Assembly (NCBI GenBank): GCA_905182995.1
Contig: CAJJDP010000029.1
Span: forward strand, 186,001-250,000
From: Paramecium octaurelia
Lineage: Eukaryota > Ciliophora > Oligohymenophorea > Peniculida > Parameciidae
Reading direction: 5' to 3'
Length of the DNA: 64,000 nt
Shown: in pieces, positions 35,737-47,893 of the stretch
How positions within the stretch are numbered: position 1 is the first letter of the stretch
How the letters are laid out: every line of letters begins with the position of its first letter
The notes under the pieces: model-generated
Database searches by the model: none
What the model was told of the DNA's origin: nothing
The model's input: the letters and a program-made list of their open reading frames with translations, nothing else
Position numbers and translations under genes: made by a program

Positions 35737-37703
35737 ATGAATGCAGACGAGATCACATTCGTAAGTATATTTCATAACGAGTTTAAGGCTAATAATTATT
35801 CTGAAACACTATTTTAGGATAGATAATTACGATTCGCATATCATTCGCCATTAAGATCATAATCTCAATTTAGCGTTCAAAAGAGCAGATCTCAATATGT
35901 ACCAAATGTATCGAGTGTGGCAAGAGTCAGAATAATGAGCAAATTGGAAATGCTAGATTCCTTAAATAAGGTGCAAACTGCAAAATTATGTAAGTGAGAT
36001 TTCGTTAAATTTGAGCTCAAAAATGATCCTCCTATGAATTCGTAAAAATCTAATAAAACAGACATACTTTCAAAGGTTGCTTAGTTAGTGAAGAAATTAT
36101 AGCATAGAGAATTACCACATAAGATGATCGAAGCAACTGTTTTGTCTCGTAAAACATCGGTTCCGAAAAATACGAAATTGCTTCTTTAATAGGAACATAT
36201 TGTGAAATAAATTACTATTACTCAAAGGGCCAAAGGGAAATAATAGAACTAAAATTAATGTTAATCTCATCATGAGTTATATAACGTGGAACTATTAAGA
36301 AGAAGTCCTGAATAAAAAGAGTAGAAAACAGAGGACAGTAACGAGTAAAAGCTTGTGTAATAGAAGCTTCCCTAAATCAAATCGTAGAAAGGGTTTTCAA
36401 GAAGCTCCAAAAACATTGCCCCCATATAAAAAAATGTGATTATCAGCTATTAAACAGCCACCAATAATAGCATCACTTAAATCAGCACCATACAAAATAC
36501 ATCCAATCAACAATAAGATACTAAGCCTGTTATCAGAGTCAATAACTTTAATAATGTGGCCAATTTACTTTAAACAACCAATGTCGTAAGCAAATAACCC
36601 AATTCAAATGAAACCGAAAAGAAATCCTAAGCAATCATCTCCTCATTATAACAATTACAACAAAAGCAAACAGCAAAAAGATTGCCAATACCTGATTCGA
36701 GTAATTTATCTCTAAGTGGATGGACAGACCGATCCCCTATAAATTGATATCAATTTTTAAGCATTGCAATATTTATATATTTAGTATTATTAGAAATACG
36801 TTCCCTATCCATAGCAATCAAAAATATATAGATAAACTAATATCCCGAGAAAAAAAAAATAATTTTAATTATTTTTATAAAATGTTCAAGGAGTATTTTT
36901 ATGATGTGAATGAATTGGAGAGCTCTTAAAAAATATAGAAAAATGCTGAGAAGTATATTGTAAAGCACTTGAATCATGTAGTAGCAGATATGGAGTTCGA
37001 TTTTGATCTGATTACTGAAGTATCAAATTTTGTAATCATTTGAGTCTGAACAAATTATTAAGAAATGTTGGTGAAAGGTAAATACTCAAGGAAGATTGCG
37101 AATATATATGGACTAGATATCATATTTAAAGATATCTTAATAAACATACGATTTTTAGGGATGAAGAAGTGATCGAATTCAAGGAAATATAGGAATTACC
37201 TTAGAAGAAGAAATCAGTTAGATTTGAGGAGGAATAAGCCTAATTATAGTAGGCCAATTAATTTAACATCTTGAAGGATAGAGTAAGAACTGGAGGCATA
37301 GATAAAGAGAAAAGAGATAGGGAGAGGGCTGAAATGGAATAAAAGTTATTTGAAAATATTGATAGGATTAAAGAGATCAGTGATATTGATTCCTTTAAGC
37401 CGCTCAAGTAATAGATGTACAATATATATAAGATACATTGTTTAATTTGATGATAAAGGTAATATTATGCTTGACAATGCTGAGTTGAAGGATGAAGATG
37501 TCGAAAAACTGTAGGGCAAACAACAACAAAACGTTTCCTTTGATGAGTTTGCAGAAGATGAAGTTGCCATTAAGTAAGTCGATGGGAAGAAGTTTAATTA
37601 AAAGAAATCGAGTAGTGAGTCAAGTGAAGATCAGGAGAGTGACTCAGAGGATTCTGAGGATGATTATTTAATGCAACAAAGAAATCTCATTAAGAGAGCT
37701 TGA
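35737..37703 (+). CDS. Hypothetical Gln/Ser-rich protein with acidic C-terminus; exon structure uncertain
   Basis: A coding-like region with several frames. The first part (from ATG 35737) is basic/Ser-rich and reaches TGA at 35995-35997, after which the same frame continues well (FELKNDPPMNSQ...) to a second TGA near 36750. The middle frame, 36720-37030, reads KMFKEYFYDVNELESSQK and NHVVADMEFDFDLITEV. The C-terminal frame, 37150-37703, is strongly charged (SVRFEEEQAQLQQ; DKEKRDRERAEMEQ) and ends in an acidic Ser/Glu/Asp stretch and RNLIKRA. I cannot prove that these belong to one gene. Introns as short as 16 nt would be required in one place. No domain recognised. Confidence 0.4.
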
Positions 37704-37771
37704 TCTTAATTAATTGAATCAATTTGTTAACTACAATACAATTTTCAAATAAATATATAAATATTTATATA

Positions 37772-38464
37772 ATGTAACTAAAGAAGAAGAGTTCTTTTTT
37801 GGACTCTATCAAATAATTTTTTAACGATGCTCCCTCTGACGAAATTATCTATAATGAAGCAACTTCCTCATTACCCACAGAATCTAAATAATCTAAGTAA
37901 AGTTCATAGCAAAGTACTAAAGGAAGATCTAGTGATCCTAATGTATTCAAGATTGATAATGAGGATGAAGCCAACCAAATTTACAATGATGAAGACGAGG
38001 ATTCGGAATCATAAACTATGAGTGAAATGCAAAAGGAGTACAGAATATTAATACTTTATAATTTTAAATAAGTTGGTAAGCCATTAGATTCGGGGTATTA
38101 GAAAAAATAAATTATCAATTTTCCTCCTGGCTCTACCTTTAGAGTTATCAAACCAATTAAAACTCACAAATCTTTGATGGATTATTTGTCTTCAGAAACT
38201 GAAAGGTATTTAGCTTTAGATGGAGGCTGGATTTACCTTTTTTAATTAATCAGTAAAGATAAATATTTGGTCAGCTCTGCAAATTCTTTAAATAATTTAA
38301 GCTAAATATTAATTAAGAAAAATGAAGCCAAGCCTACATTTAGATTTATTTTTACTACCAAACAAATCAAAAGATTCTATTTAGTTAATATCGAATAATA
38401 AGATTTGTTATTTCTAAAACTAAAAACTGAATGCTAAAAACACGGAAGATCATTTAATTATTGA
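37772..38464 (+). CDS. Hypothetical protein, 230 aa
   Basis: A single 231-codon exon. The first 80 residues are Ser/Gln/Asp-rich and acidic (NEDEANQIYNDEDEDSES). The remainder looks globular, with mixed beta-type sequence (INFPPGSTFRVIKPIKTHKS, ERYLALDGGWIYLFQLI, PTFRFIFTTKQIKRFYLV). Such a compact domain after a disordered acidic arm could be a PH-like fold, but no signature residue allows that call. It starts 69 bp after the previous stop on the same strand. Confidence 0.6.
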
Positions 38465-38892
38465 ATAAATTCAATTTAAACATTCATCGATATTAAATAT
38501 AGATTTAATAATAATAATACAAAATTTGATAAAAAAACCAATACCAATTTGTTTTAGATTTCAGCTTTTATAAAAAACATCTAAATAATACTTAAATATA
38601 AATTTTTATTAATTAATTCTTCCTTCAACATTTTCTCTTCATTCTTTTATTCTATTTTATATTAAATATATCTATCGAATTACTATCTGAAAGATATCAA
38701 AATATTATTAATAGTCTCCTAGAAATTAGGATGCTATTCTATTCAAAGGATTTAGCAATTGAATTGTTATTATTTTAATAGGATATTTTGACCTCGGATA
38801 TTGTATATTCTTGGATTTAAGTAAATATAATTAGGATTTATGAATAAATTATTATTAAAAGAAAAAACTAATAATAAATTTTTTGTTTGTTA
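38465..38892. other. Intergenic, AT-rich
   Basis: About 430 bp of AT-rich DNA between two plus-strand genes; no element recognised. Confidence 0.45.
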
Positions 38893-40200
38893 ATGAATAA
38901 ATTAGATTAATCAATTTAATCGGAATTCAATGAGTTTACAGCCTAATTTTAGTAATAGGAGCAGGTTATTAATAATCCAGAATCATTATCGTTCTAAAAT
39001 AAATCTGAGTAAGTTTATCAAAATTAATCAATACAATTTTAATCAGCTGAACAATTGCAGTCATATCAATAGAGCCTCAACCATTTTTAAGACTTTCCTT
39101 AAGTCGAATTATTGGCTACATCATAGAATGAGACAGAACAATATCTGAATATCAGCTTTTAGGATATCATTTAACTTCTCTTTAATAATCAATGTCCCCA
39201 ACTAAACAATGTGCTTAAAACTGTTATTTTTAGAAGTTGTGTAATCATAAATGTGTTCACAATTCTGAACCTAATTTTTATAATTAATGAAGTAATAGCC
39301 TTGTATTTTTCATTAATCACCAAGGATGACATAAAAGAACTATTCAGTGTTTATTTCGGGTTCAATCTGATCTCCGATTGTCTGGTGATCTACATTAATT
39401 GTCAACTAAGATACGTGATTAATGAGGCTGAACAAATAAAACATGGAGATATAACTCATCCCATTATTGAATACCTAAAATACACAATAAAATTAAACAG
39501 TCCATTTGAAGACATTATGGAAGATGAAGAGCAGAATTCCTAAGCATAACAAGTAGCGATTAGTATCTCTGAGAAGATTTCAACCTACAAGTGGATATCC
39601 TATTTGCTTGAAAGTTAGAGTTCCTAAATATTCGCGTTGAATCGAGTGTGTGTGTTGGTGAAAATAATATTGTTCGCTTGGGGAAATATCACAATAATAC
39701 AGTGGGTGATTCTGAATTGGAATGATAAGATGAAGACCATGGACTAATTCGAGCCCATTTTGATAATCTTGACATTGATCTCAATGCTCATAGGTTACAT
39801 GGTCATAGCGATGATAATCTGTATACTATTAATAATATGTGCGAGCATTCCTATTCTTATAGGAGTGGCCATATGGCAATCATGCAGTTGGTGTACTGAT
39901 CTGTATTATGAATACAAATAGCACAGAATCGAATAATAGAGGGTGGGATTTTTAGCAAATTTAAATTCCCAAAAATTCTAGGATTTAAAGAATTAGGATA
40001 CAAATATACATGAAGATTGTTCGATTTGTTTATAGACCTATTAAATTGATGACAATTGCGTTAGGTTGCCCTGTAATGTCGACGGTAGTAATAAGAAGAT
40101 CAATCACATTTTTCATGACGAATGTATAAGAATTTGGATATAAGACCAGGGTTCTTGTCCAATCTGTAGAACAATATTCATTGAAAGACTTGAAGATTGA
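38893..40200 (+). CDS. Multi-pass membrane protein with C-terminal RING finger (candidate E3 ubiquitin ligase)
   Basis: An intronless 436-codon gene. The first 100 residues are Gln-rich and disordered. Four or more hydrophobic segments follow (around residues 115-145, 155-175, 265-295 and 305-340, e.g. IILTLISMLIGYMVIAMIIC). The last 80 residues carry a RING-type zinc finger: CSICLQTY, RLPC, HIFHDECIRIW and CPICRTIF. This gives a Cys/His spacing of the RING-H2 kind with a long loop between the second and third ligand pairs. Topologically it resembles membrane RING ligases that ubiquitinate membrane or trafficking substrates. Substrate and compartment cannot be told from the sequence. Confidence 0.85.
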
Positions 40201-40273
40201 TATTTTTCTTTTATTATTATTGGTTATTCTTACTTTAATTAATAATTTTAGTTTTATAGCAGTTAAACCATTA

Positions 40274-41015
40274 ATGTCTCTAAACACAACCATGCCATAT
40301 TATCGTAATACATCAAGAGAGATCAAAACTGTCAGAGAAATTATACAAGCTGAAGCAATTAAAAGTGCTAGAATTTTGAGTAGAGATAAAGTCAAAGTAA
40401 AACAAAATACATCAATTGGAGATTGTAAAATTATATGCTTTATCATAAGTGAATCGAAGTAAAAGAAAAACGAATAATTCATTTTATGATAATCGAAATA
40501 TTTCTTAGAATGAAAATACAAATATATTGTAAAGCTATTTAGCAAATGCATTCTAAGAGAAAAAAGAAAATTTGCAAAGAATATAGATGCAAGAAATAAC
40601 TAATAAAAATAAATTAGAAGAGAACAAGCAGAGGGAGATCAAATATTTAATGAGAATAGCAGCATTGGAGAAGGAATCATCAAAATTAACTGAAATGGTA
40701 TCAAAATTAAAGAAGGAAAATACATCTCTAAAGTAATCGAGCAACAAAGAATCTACAGTGTTGCAATTACAAGAAGCACTAAAATAATCGCGAATTGAAA
40801 ATTAAATACTTAAAAAATAATTAACTCATCTTTAGAATACAAATAATAATAGTAACAATGGCACACAAAAAAGAGCAGAAATTTAAAAGAGTGTTACTTT
40901 GAATACAACATATACAGCTAACACTGCTAACACTACAAATAATACTTTTAATGATGTTCTCAAGTCTAAAGAACATATACCCAGTTATTTACTTGCTTTA
41001 AGTTTAGCTGATTGA
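40274..41015 (+). CDS. Coiled-coil protein, 238 aa
   Basis: A 25-nt AAG-ending intron (40435-40459) leaves 239 codons. The N-terminus (MSLNTTMPYYRNTSREIKTV) is followed by a helix rich in charged residues. A long predicted coiled coil spans residues about 90-175 (NLQRIQMQEITNKNKLEENK, LMRIAALEKESSKLTEMVSK). A Thr/Asn-rich linker and a short hydrophobic end (HIPSYLLALSLAD) complete it. No catalytic motif. The Lys/Glu/Leu heptads resemble ciliary or basal-body structural proteins, but that is only a suggestion. It begins 74 bp after the RING gene stop. Confidence 0.65.
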
Positions 41016-41347
41016 ATTAATATTGATTGTTATTTATATACTTATTTTAAATGTCTCCCATTTATGAATTGTCTCTTATTTAATGTCAGTATGATGTGCT
41101 CTCTAATTTTGTACATTTAGAAATATGGACTTTATTATTATAAAATTAATAACATTTGCAAAAGAATTTGATTAAATTAGAGAAATTGGTTTAATAAATA
41201 AAAATAAACAATTATAAATGATGAGATATATATGTTCATTAATAATGTTTTAGTGATTTATAATTATTACGCATTTATTATTCGATTATATTTTAAAGCA
41301 CATGTTCATTTGATTATTTATTCTTATTATTGTTAATTTAAAAAGTC
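41016..41347. other. Intergenic, AT-rich
   Basis: About 330 bp; nothing recognised apart from AT-rich spacer. Confidence 0.45.
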
Positions 41348-42409
41348 ATGAATATGTTCCAACTATTATTCACAAAATTTGCTGATATTTTATTATCATC
41401 TAGAACGTATCCGTTCTTGTAATGTCAGTCATCCATCTAAAATTAGACAAAAGAAATGGGCGTTATTTGGACTAAAGAAATGAATGCTAATGTAAGGCAG
41501 TTACTCCAAAACAACTGGAGGACATCCCAATAGAATGAAATGATTGTGTAATTTTTTATTGAAAATGATGGAAACTCTTACTTGGTTGAGGAATGGTGTC
41601 TAATTTAATAACAAGGCACTCTTCCCAATCAGTTAACTAATAAAAATAGTAATTCATTACTCAAACAATTAACTATTTGGTTACGATCTGCAATTGCCAT
41701 GATGACTATGACCACCATCTTCTAAGAAGAACTCATTACAAAATAATATAAAGTCTCACATAGTTTATTATTTTATAATAAGAATACTAAAAAAAGAAGT
41801 GATTGGATAGATGATTCCAAATTATAAGTTAAAAAGATCACAACTAAGTTTCTTAACCAACAAAACTTTTAATTGACTATAGCCTAACAAGGAGCACTAG
41901 AACAAGTGTTGCAACAGCGAATGAATAGAACTGACTCGCCTTTGTACAAGAGATGTCGTTATATGAGTGAACAAATTTGCGATCGAGACTCATAAGTTTT
42001 TTAAAGGAAAATGACTATGGATTCAGAATAGTTGGATCAACAAAAATCCAATCTAATAGACAATACCTCACCATCCTCCGCAAACAATCTTAATAGATCA
42101 TTCATATCAGTATATTCCAAAAAAGAAGAAGTCGAATTGTTATTTACTCCTGAAGAAGCTGTTCTAAAATTATAAGATAAGAACTTCCTAGACGAAGACT
42201 ACGAAATTAACATGATGACAAACGATCATGTACAAAAAGAAATCTTCATTTCCCAAATTATGATTACTAATAAGCTTTCAACTGAAGAAAAGAACTGTTA
42301 ACAATAAACTTTAAGCACTCTAAAGAATGTTCACAAATAATCCAAAAATAAAAGAATAAGATCTCTTTAAATCACTAAACTATTGAGTTTCTATAGATAA
42401 CTGTCATGA
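41348..42409 (+). CDS. ATG13: Autophagy-related protein 13 (ATG13) homologue, HORMA domain
   Basis: An intronless gene of 354 codons. Residues about 1-175 follow the ATG13 HORMA pattern. An N-terminal helix with KFADILLSSR corresponds to the family's FxxKxxxxIxxAR. Then come a W-containing loop, a strand pair VQFFIENDGNSYLVEEWCLI matching the family's IxLxTxxGxxxxLExWCL, and a helix LKQLTIWLRSAIAMMTMT matching LYxRLSxLLRSLLxxxRxxPxY. A strand SHSLLFYNK ends the domain. The rest is Gln/Ser-rich and disordered, as in other ATG13 proteins, where it binds ATG1/ULK kinase. By family knowledge this is a regulatory subunit of the autophagy initiation complex. Confidence 0.72.
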
Positions 42410-43011
42410 TTTCATTTGAGTACTATTTATTATAAATATGAGTTCTATATTTTTAATCCCTTTATTTAAGTTATCCATCTAAAATAAACAATTACTCATT
42501 TATTTCTTAATTCTTTTATAATATTCCTGTCCTTCTTTTATTGAGAAAATTCACGCTATTGATGAATACACATTATTCTTATATTGAAATGAAATCTTAT
42601 ATATAAAAAATAAAGTTAAAAGTATTCATTCAAAGAGAATTGCTAATTGAGCAGTTTCTTTATAGTTTGTTATAATTATTAACTTAATTCATCGTAATTC
42701 AAACTTACAAAGAAATACCTCTATATTTAATGTATTCAAAGCCTCTCTCCTTCTTTAATGAGAACTATTTAGAGTAGCATATTTATAAATATATTAATAT
42801 TAGCTAAATAAATTTCCATTTAGAACGGACAAAAATTAACTTTAAAATTTATGGAATTAACAAATTAGTAATATAAATTAAAGAATCCTTTTAGAAAATA
42901 ACCGCAAATAATATATGACCCATTAAACAACTACTAAGCTGTTATGGAAAGGAATTTAGGAATATGAAATAATGAATTTTTAAAATTCGTATTATTAAAT
43001 ATAATATAAAC
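42410..43011. other. Intergenic, AT-rich
   Basis: About 600 bp between two plus-strand genes, presumably the promoter of the Myb gene and the 3' UTR of ATG13. No element recognised. Confidence 0.45.
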
Positions 43012-43950
43012 ATGTAAAAGACTTAGATTGAATCAGAAACAGGAATCAATAATAACTGGAATAATGAAGAAGATTAAAAATTGAAGGATTCAATTAACAT
43101 ATATGGTATTCAATGGAACAAAGTAGCTGAAACGATAGCTGGAAAAACTGAATCTTAGTGCATTTAAAGATGGCATATGTTATAAGTAAAAATTCGATAT
43201 TCATAGAAAGAATTAATAGTAGGAAGCATGGTCGAAAGCAGATGATGAACAATTAAAGGATTTAGTATTGAAATATGGTGAGAATTGGAGTGAAGTAGCT
43301 TAGATAATGAAAAACAAAACACAGAGTCAAATCAAAAGCAGATTTAACTAATTAAATTTTCAATTGTCAAATAGACCTTGGAATGAGGAGGAGGATAATC
43401 AATTGATTCTTTTATTCGAATAATATGGAACAAAATGGAATTAAATTGCATAAACAATGAAATATCGAACTGTAAAGAAAATTCATTTCATCTTTAGGAA
43501 ATCGAGGTAAAGAATAGATATTATTCAAAGCATAAAATATCAGAACATCAAATGACTTTGGTATTTAAACTAAAATATTCATAGAATTTGAAGATGTCTG
43601 ATTCCGAAATTGAAAAATAAGAAGAAATGGAGAGTAAAACATTTAAAACTGAAGTTAAATGCAAATAAGAATTATAGAGCATTGAACCCTAACCAAACAA
43701 AAAGGTTGACATCAAACAATCTGACCAATAATAAAAGGATAGTAACATCAGCTATTTATGTCCAAGAAATTTCATATTTAAATTTGAATAGCTGTTTGAT
43801 TCTTCTTAAAATGAACCAAAGAAGATTGTATGGATACCGGTTCCAATCATTAGAATAACTAAAAAGAATCCGACAACGAACGATAATCTATTTGAATAAT
43901 CAGTTGATGATTTAAAATAGGAGGAAGAATTATAAACTAGAAAAAATTGA
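43012..43950 (+). CDS. Three-repeat Myb transcription factor (R1R2R3)
   Basis: Introns of 34 nt (GTAAAAATTCG...TTAATAG) and 26 nt (GTAAAGAAAAT...CTTTAG) restore three consecutive Myb repeats. R1 reads NNWNNEEDQKLKDSINIYG and QWNKVAETIAGKTESQCIQR. R2 reads EAWSKADDEQLKDLVLKYG and NWSEVAQIMKNKTQSQIKSR. R3 reads RPWNEEEDNQLILLFEQYG and KWNQIAQTMKYRTEIEVKNR. The regularly spaced Trp residues and the WxxxEDxxL/RxxxQxxxR logic match c-Myb-type DNA-binding domains. The C-terminal 110 residues are Lys/Glu/Gln-rich. It is a sequence-specific transcription factor, probably linked to cell cycle or differentiation in protists. Target genes unknown. Confidence 0.92.
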
Positions 43951-43987
43951 TTAACTTTTATATAATTTTTGTTTTATTTTACTAAGA

Positions 43988-44450
43988 ATGATAAATAAGG
44001 AAAATTTTTTAAATAAAGCAATTTAAAGAATCAGACTTGATGAAATCACTGTAAAAGAAACATATTTCCAAGATGATTTAAACTAAGAAGATAGATTAAA
44101 GGAGTTTGAATAAAAATATCATAGTTTCAGAGATAACTTCATTGAATATAAACCAAACAAAGTATTACATTAAAAAATATAAACAAAAGTCTAAAGCAGA
44201 TAACATTGACAACCAACAAAAATTGATATAAGCCTTATTTCCAGGGATAATTATGGAAGATATCACTGCAGGTATTTTGGCTAATGTGACATTGCTATAC
44301 ATTTAAGAAATAATAGAAACTGCTAAAGAGTTAGCGGTTAAGAACGAATCACTAAAGATATCTCAAAATGATGTAATAGAAGCTGTTAGAATTGCTGAAT
44401 TTAAGAATTAGTATGAATTAGAAGAGGAGTTTTCGAGATTTTTTTAATGA
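43988..44450 (+). CDS. Histone-fold protein, TAF11-like (tentative), 144 aa
   Basis: A 28-nt AAG-ending intron (44162-44189) leaves 145 codons. The C-terminal half has a helix-strand-helix architecture typical of histone folds: KLIQALFPGIIMEDITAGIL, then ANVTLLYIQEIIETAKELAV, then LKISQNDVIEAVRIAEFKN. The order (short helix, long central helix with paired acidic/hydrophobic residues, xLxxxDVxEAVR) is closest to TAF11 or CBF-type folds. It would then be a subunit of TFIID or a related complex. The N-terminal half is charged and unassigned. It lies 37 bp after the Myb gene stop. Confidence 0.5.
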
Positions 44451-44730
44451 TTAATGAATTATCATATTTGATATCAAAAGTAACCAAAAATATTAGTTCT
44501 TTATTACATATATTCTAATTCTGAAATGCTAATACTTATTATTTTATTCATTTTACTTGTTAATTTCTCAATTTTCTTAGATAATATTTCTGTATATAGT
44601 TTACTTTTAAAGATTTTAGTGTAATGAATGAGACTATTTAAGAAATATATCAACATTTTTATCTTCATGACTTAAAGGTTGGAATAGCTTTAAGAAGGAA
44701 CATATTTTAAGTCGTTAATTATAATTAATT
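44451..44730. other. Intergenic
   Basis: Short AT-rich spacer; no element recognised. Confidence 0.4.
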
Positions 44731-45044
44731 ATGGAACTATAATTCTTTCGTAATCAGTTAATATAAATAAGTAATTCAATTGAATGGGAGAGGGGTAATT
44801 AATTTAAGTCGTTATAACCATAAGGCGTTTATTAGAATGGATTGAAAGAATTCAAATTCATATATATAAAACTATTAAGGAAAGATAAAATTGAAATGCA
44901 TTAAGATTTTGAATTAGTAACTTCAGAACAAGCAAAATGAATATTTAGAGAGACTCAATATTTGATAACTATCCTTCATCATGTCCAATAAAACCAATAT
45001 TGTGGAGGGGGTTCATTGAATTTTAAAATTTTTAAGTAGTTTGA
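44731..45044 (+). CDS. Possible small protein, 93 aa
   Basis: ATG 44731 opens a frame beginning MELQFFRNQLIQISNSIEWE. A 32-nt intron (GTAACTTCAG...ATTTAG) joins it to SIFDNYPSSCPIKPILWRG and ends at TGA 45042-45044, giving 94 codons. The texture is protein-like and the intron has canonical ends. The frame is short, however, and a competing frame starts at 44624. No family recognised. Confidence 0.35.
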
Positions 45045-45226
45045 TATTTACTATTTTTGTATTTGGTAAAGTTCATCAAAAGAAATTTGCCATGATAAAA
45101 TTTTAATTTGATTATAGATTAGTATTATTTTGAGCTTTTTGTTAAATGGGAATAAAAGTAATATTACTATTTTAATACTCTGAAATTTCATATTATTTAT
45201 TTTAAATTAATACTAAGTAGTTTAAG

Positions 45227-46432
45227 ATGGGGAGTCAATGTTCGAATTGTTAGAGTTGTTAGAGGAAGGATGAAATTTTGATTAGTGAATTTCATCAATA
45301 ATCAATGAACCATTATTCCCCTAATCAACCAGATAACGAGGAAGAGGATGATATAGATAATTCATTAAAAGATGAGCAGAAAGAATCGAAGTTAGATTTT
45401 AAGGATCATGTTGATCATGAGGTTCAAAATCAATAATAAACAGTTAAGAAAACGGAGATAAATTTAACTTCTTGTAATCTTGATAATTAATAGTTAGAGT
45501 CCAACAGCGATAGTTAGAGGAAGAAAAATGAAATGGCGTTTAGAAATCATGAGGATCTTTTAGAAACGTTGGGAAGTAGGTCGAATTGCAATTAGAGAGA
45601 ACGAAGAAGCAAACATATGTTTAAAAGTGGAGCATTTTATGAAGGCGAATGGATAGGCTAATAGAGAGATGGGTATGGAGTGTAGGTTTGGGTGGATGGT
45701 GCTAAATATGAGGGGGATTGGAAGAATAATAAGGCGGAGGGGATGGGTAAGTTTTGGCATTTGGGAGGAGATTACTACGAGGGATAATGGAAGGAGGATA
45801 AGGCTTGTGGTAAGGGGAAATATTTGCATGCAAATGGGGCTAAGTTTGAGGGAGAGTGGTTGAATGATCAACCTCATGGTTATGGGATAGAGATTTGGGT
45901 GGACAATTCCAGATATGAGGGGAATTACAGTCATGGGAAGAAGGATGGGTTCGGAAAGTATTATTGGAATGACGGGTCATATTACATAGGGAATTGGACA
46001 AACAATTTGATGGAGGGATTTGGAGTTCATTACTGGGCTGATGGTAGAGTAAATTTTATAATCAATTAAGAAATATGAGGGATGGTGGAGAAAGAGTCAA
46101 ATGAATGGAAGAGGGACTTATGTTTGGCCAGATGGCAGATAATATAGTGGAGAATACATAAATGATAAGAAGCAGGGATATGGAGTTTATATTTGGCCGG
46201 ATGGAAGAAGTATTAATAAATGCATTAAATTAAAGAGTATGAGGGATATTGGGTGAATGGGAAACAGGCTGGAAAGGGTAGATACGTGTTGTCAAATGGT
46301 AAGAGTTAATTGGGATTGTGGGAAGGGGGCAGACGTTTGAAGTGGTTGGAGTAGGATGAAGATATTAAACCTCAAGGTTGGGATGATTATGCAGATCCGA
46401 AATTAAATGAGGTTAGTCTTGCTGGTAGTTGA
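45227..46432 (+). CDS. MORN-repeat protein with N-terminal acylation motif
   Basis: Two AAG-ending introns of 22 nt (46049-46070) and 26 nt (near 46210-46235) leave 386 codons. The N-terminus MGSQCSNCQSC has Gly2 and clustered Cys, the pattern of dual myristoylation/palmitoylation. After a 130-residue acidic, Gln-rich region come about ten MORN repeats of about 23 residues each. Examples are FYEGEWIGQQRDGYGVQVW, KYEGDWKNNKAEGMGKFW, FEGEWLNDQPHGYGIEIW and YSGEYINDKKQGYGVYIW. A non-MORN tail ends WDDYADPKLNEVSLAGS. MORN proteins link membranes to cytoskeleton. An acylated MORN protein in a ciliate would be expected at the cortex or ciliary membrane. Confidence 0.9.
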
Positions 46433-46561
46433 ATTAATTTAATTTATTATAACAACTTAATAAGAATTGAATATACTACTAATTTATATCTAAAATAGCA
46501 TTATTAATTGAATATAATTATTTATATCTAAAACTTAATTAATAATTAACAGATAAATATT
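46433..46561. other. Intergenic
   Basis: Short AT-rich gap containing the two near-copies TTAATTGAATATAATTATTTATATC-like text; no gene. Confidence 0.4.
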
Positions 46562-47769
46562 ATGTCCAAAAGACTCGAAGATCGTGTGATGTTGAAGAAT
46601 TAGAATCCAAATTACCTGTTGGATTCAAATTATCTTGATCGGAAAAAGCAATTCAATTTTAATATTTATGATCGACAATCGCCAGCAGAACGTAAATCTA
46701 CTGACAGTGGACAAGGGAGATATTACAACTCTTATTACTAAAGACCGATGCCTTAGAGATCACCTGACGAATATAAGCCCTTTGCTAATCATTAATTGAG
46801 CAAGGTGCCTTCATTTTTGAATTATGATAAAGGTGAAAAACTTAAACGTTTTCCTTCAAATGATATTCAACAACAAGTGAACTCATTTTAATATCTACCT
46901 AAACAGCAATACTCGTCTATGCATGATAGGGAACAATCTTAAAAAAGAAAGTTTTACTTGAATGACATAGTCTAAGTGTAGAAGAGACAATAAAGTCCAA
47001 CTGCTTTTTCAAAAAAATAAAGTCTAATAGATGTGGATAGAACATGGATGTTTCCTAATCAATAATAGCATTCCTTTTTTAGTCCCAAAAATAATGAGTA
47101 GCCAAAATTATCCAAAAATGCTAGCGATTACATTTCGAATTATAGACCATTCACTTCCTTTGAATATCAAAATGATAAAAACATGGTGAAAAATCCATCA
47201 TAAAAACTGTAGCCTTATTTGAATAACAATTCAAAGTTTGATATCGAGAAACTCAGAATGGAATTGGAACAATACAAGAGAAACAATAAAAGTAGAGTAG
47301 GAGATGGGATATCAATCTTAAGAAATAGAGAATAAAGTAAGGATCTTTCTAATAATTACGTCAGAAGAGATGCGTCACCTAAATTAAACTTTAACTACAT
47401 TAAACCAAAAGGTAATCATCAATGTAAGAGTTTATAGTTGAAGAACAGAACAAGGACATTTTGTTCAATTACAGATAGCAGAAACAGAGTTCTCCTCCAA
47501 AATAGGTTCAGAGTTTAAAAGCTTCAAGGTCAGAACTAGGAAATCCCAAGAAGCAGCCATTTTAGTTAATATACTCTAAAAACGATCAATAAGGAATTTT
47601 GTCTGAGAATTAGAGATTTCTATAGGATCGTAGAAAGACTCCTGAGACCAATAGAGTAGAGGAGTTGAGAAAGTAGTTGTACAGCACTTACAAACCATCT
47701 AATAGGGAACTGTTTTTTGAATCACTCAATAAATCTACGCCCTATAACAAGAGTAATGTTCTGTATTGA
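46562..47769 (+). CDS. Disordered Ser/Asn/Lys/Gln-rich hypothetical protein, 393 aa
   Basis: A 26-nt intron (47412-47437) leaves 394 codons. The protein is polar throughout, with repeated Tyr/Asn/Pro/Ser motifs (for example RYYNSYYQRPMPQRSPDEYK) and a short helical stretch (FDIEKLRMELEQYKRNNKSR). The C-terminus is basic and ends NKSNVLY. No domain, membrane span or catalytic motif is seen. The long TGA-free frame and consistent codon use make the gene credible. Phosphorylation-prone SP sites are frequent (QRSPDEYK, RDASPKL), suggesting a regulated scaffold. Confidence 0.6.
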
Positions 47770-47893
47770 ATTATAGTTGCAAATTAGAGGGAACAATACC
47801 AACAGTCGTCCAATAATAGAGAGAAAGATTAGATAAAATACAAGTTAGATAAAAAATTCATCTGATATTAATTATTATTATTATTAATAAATA

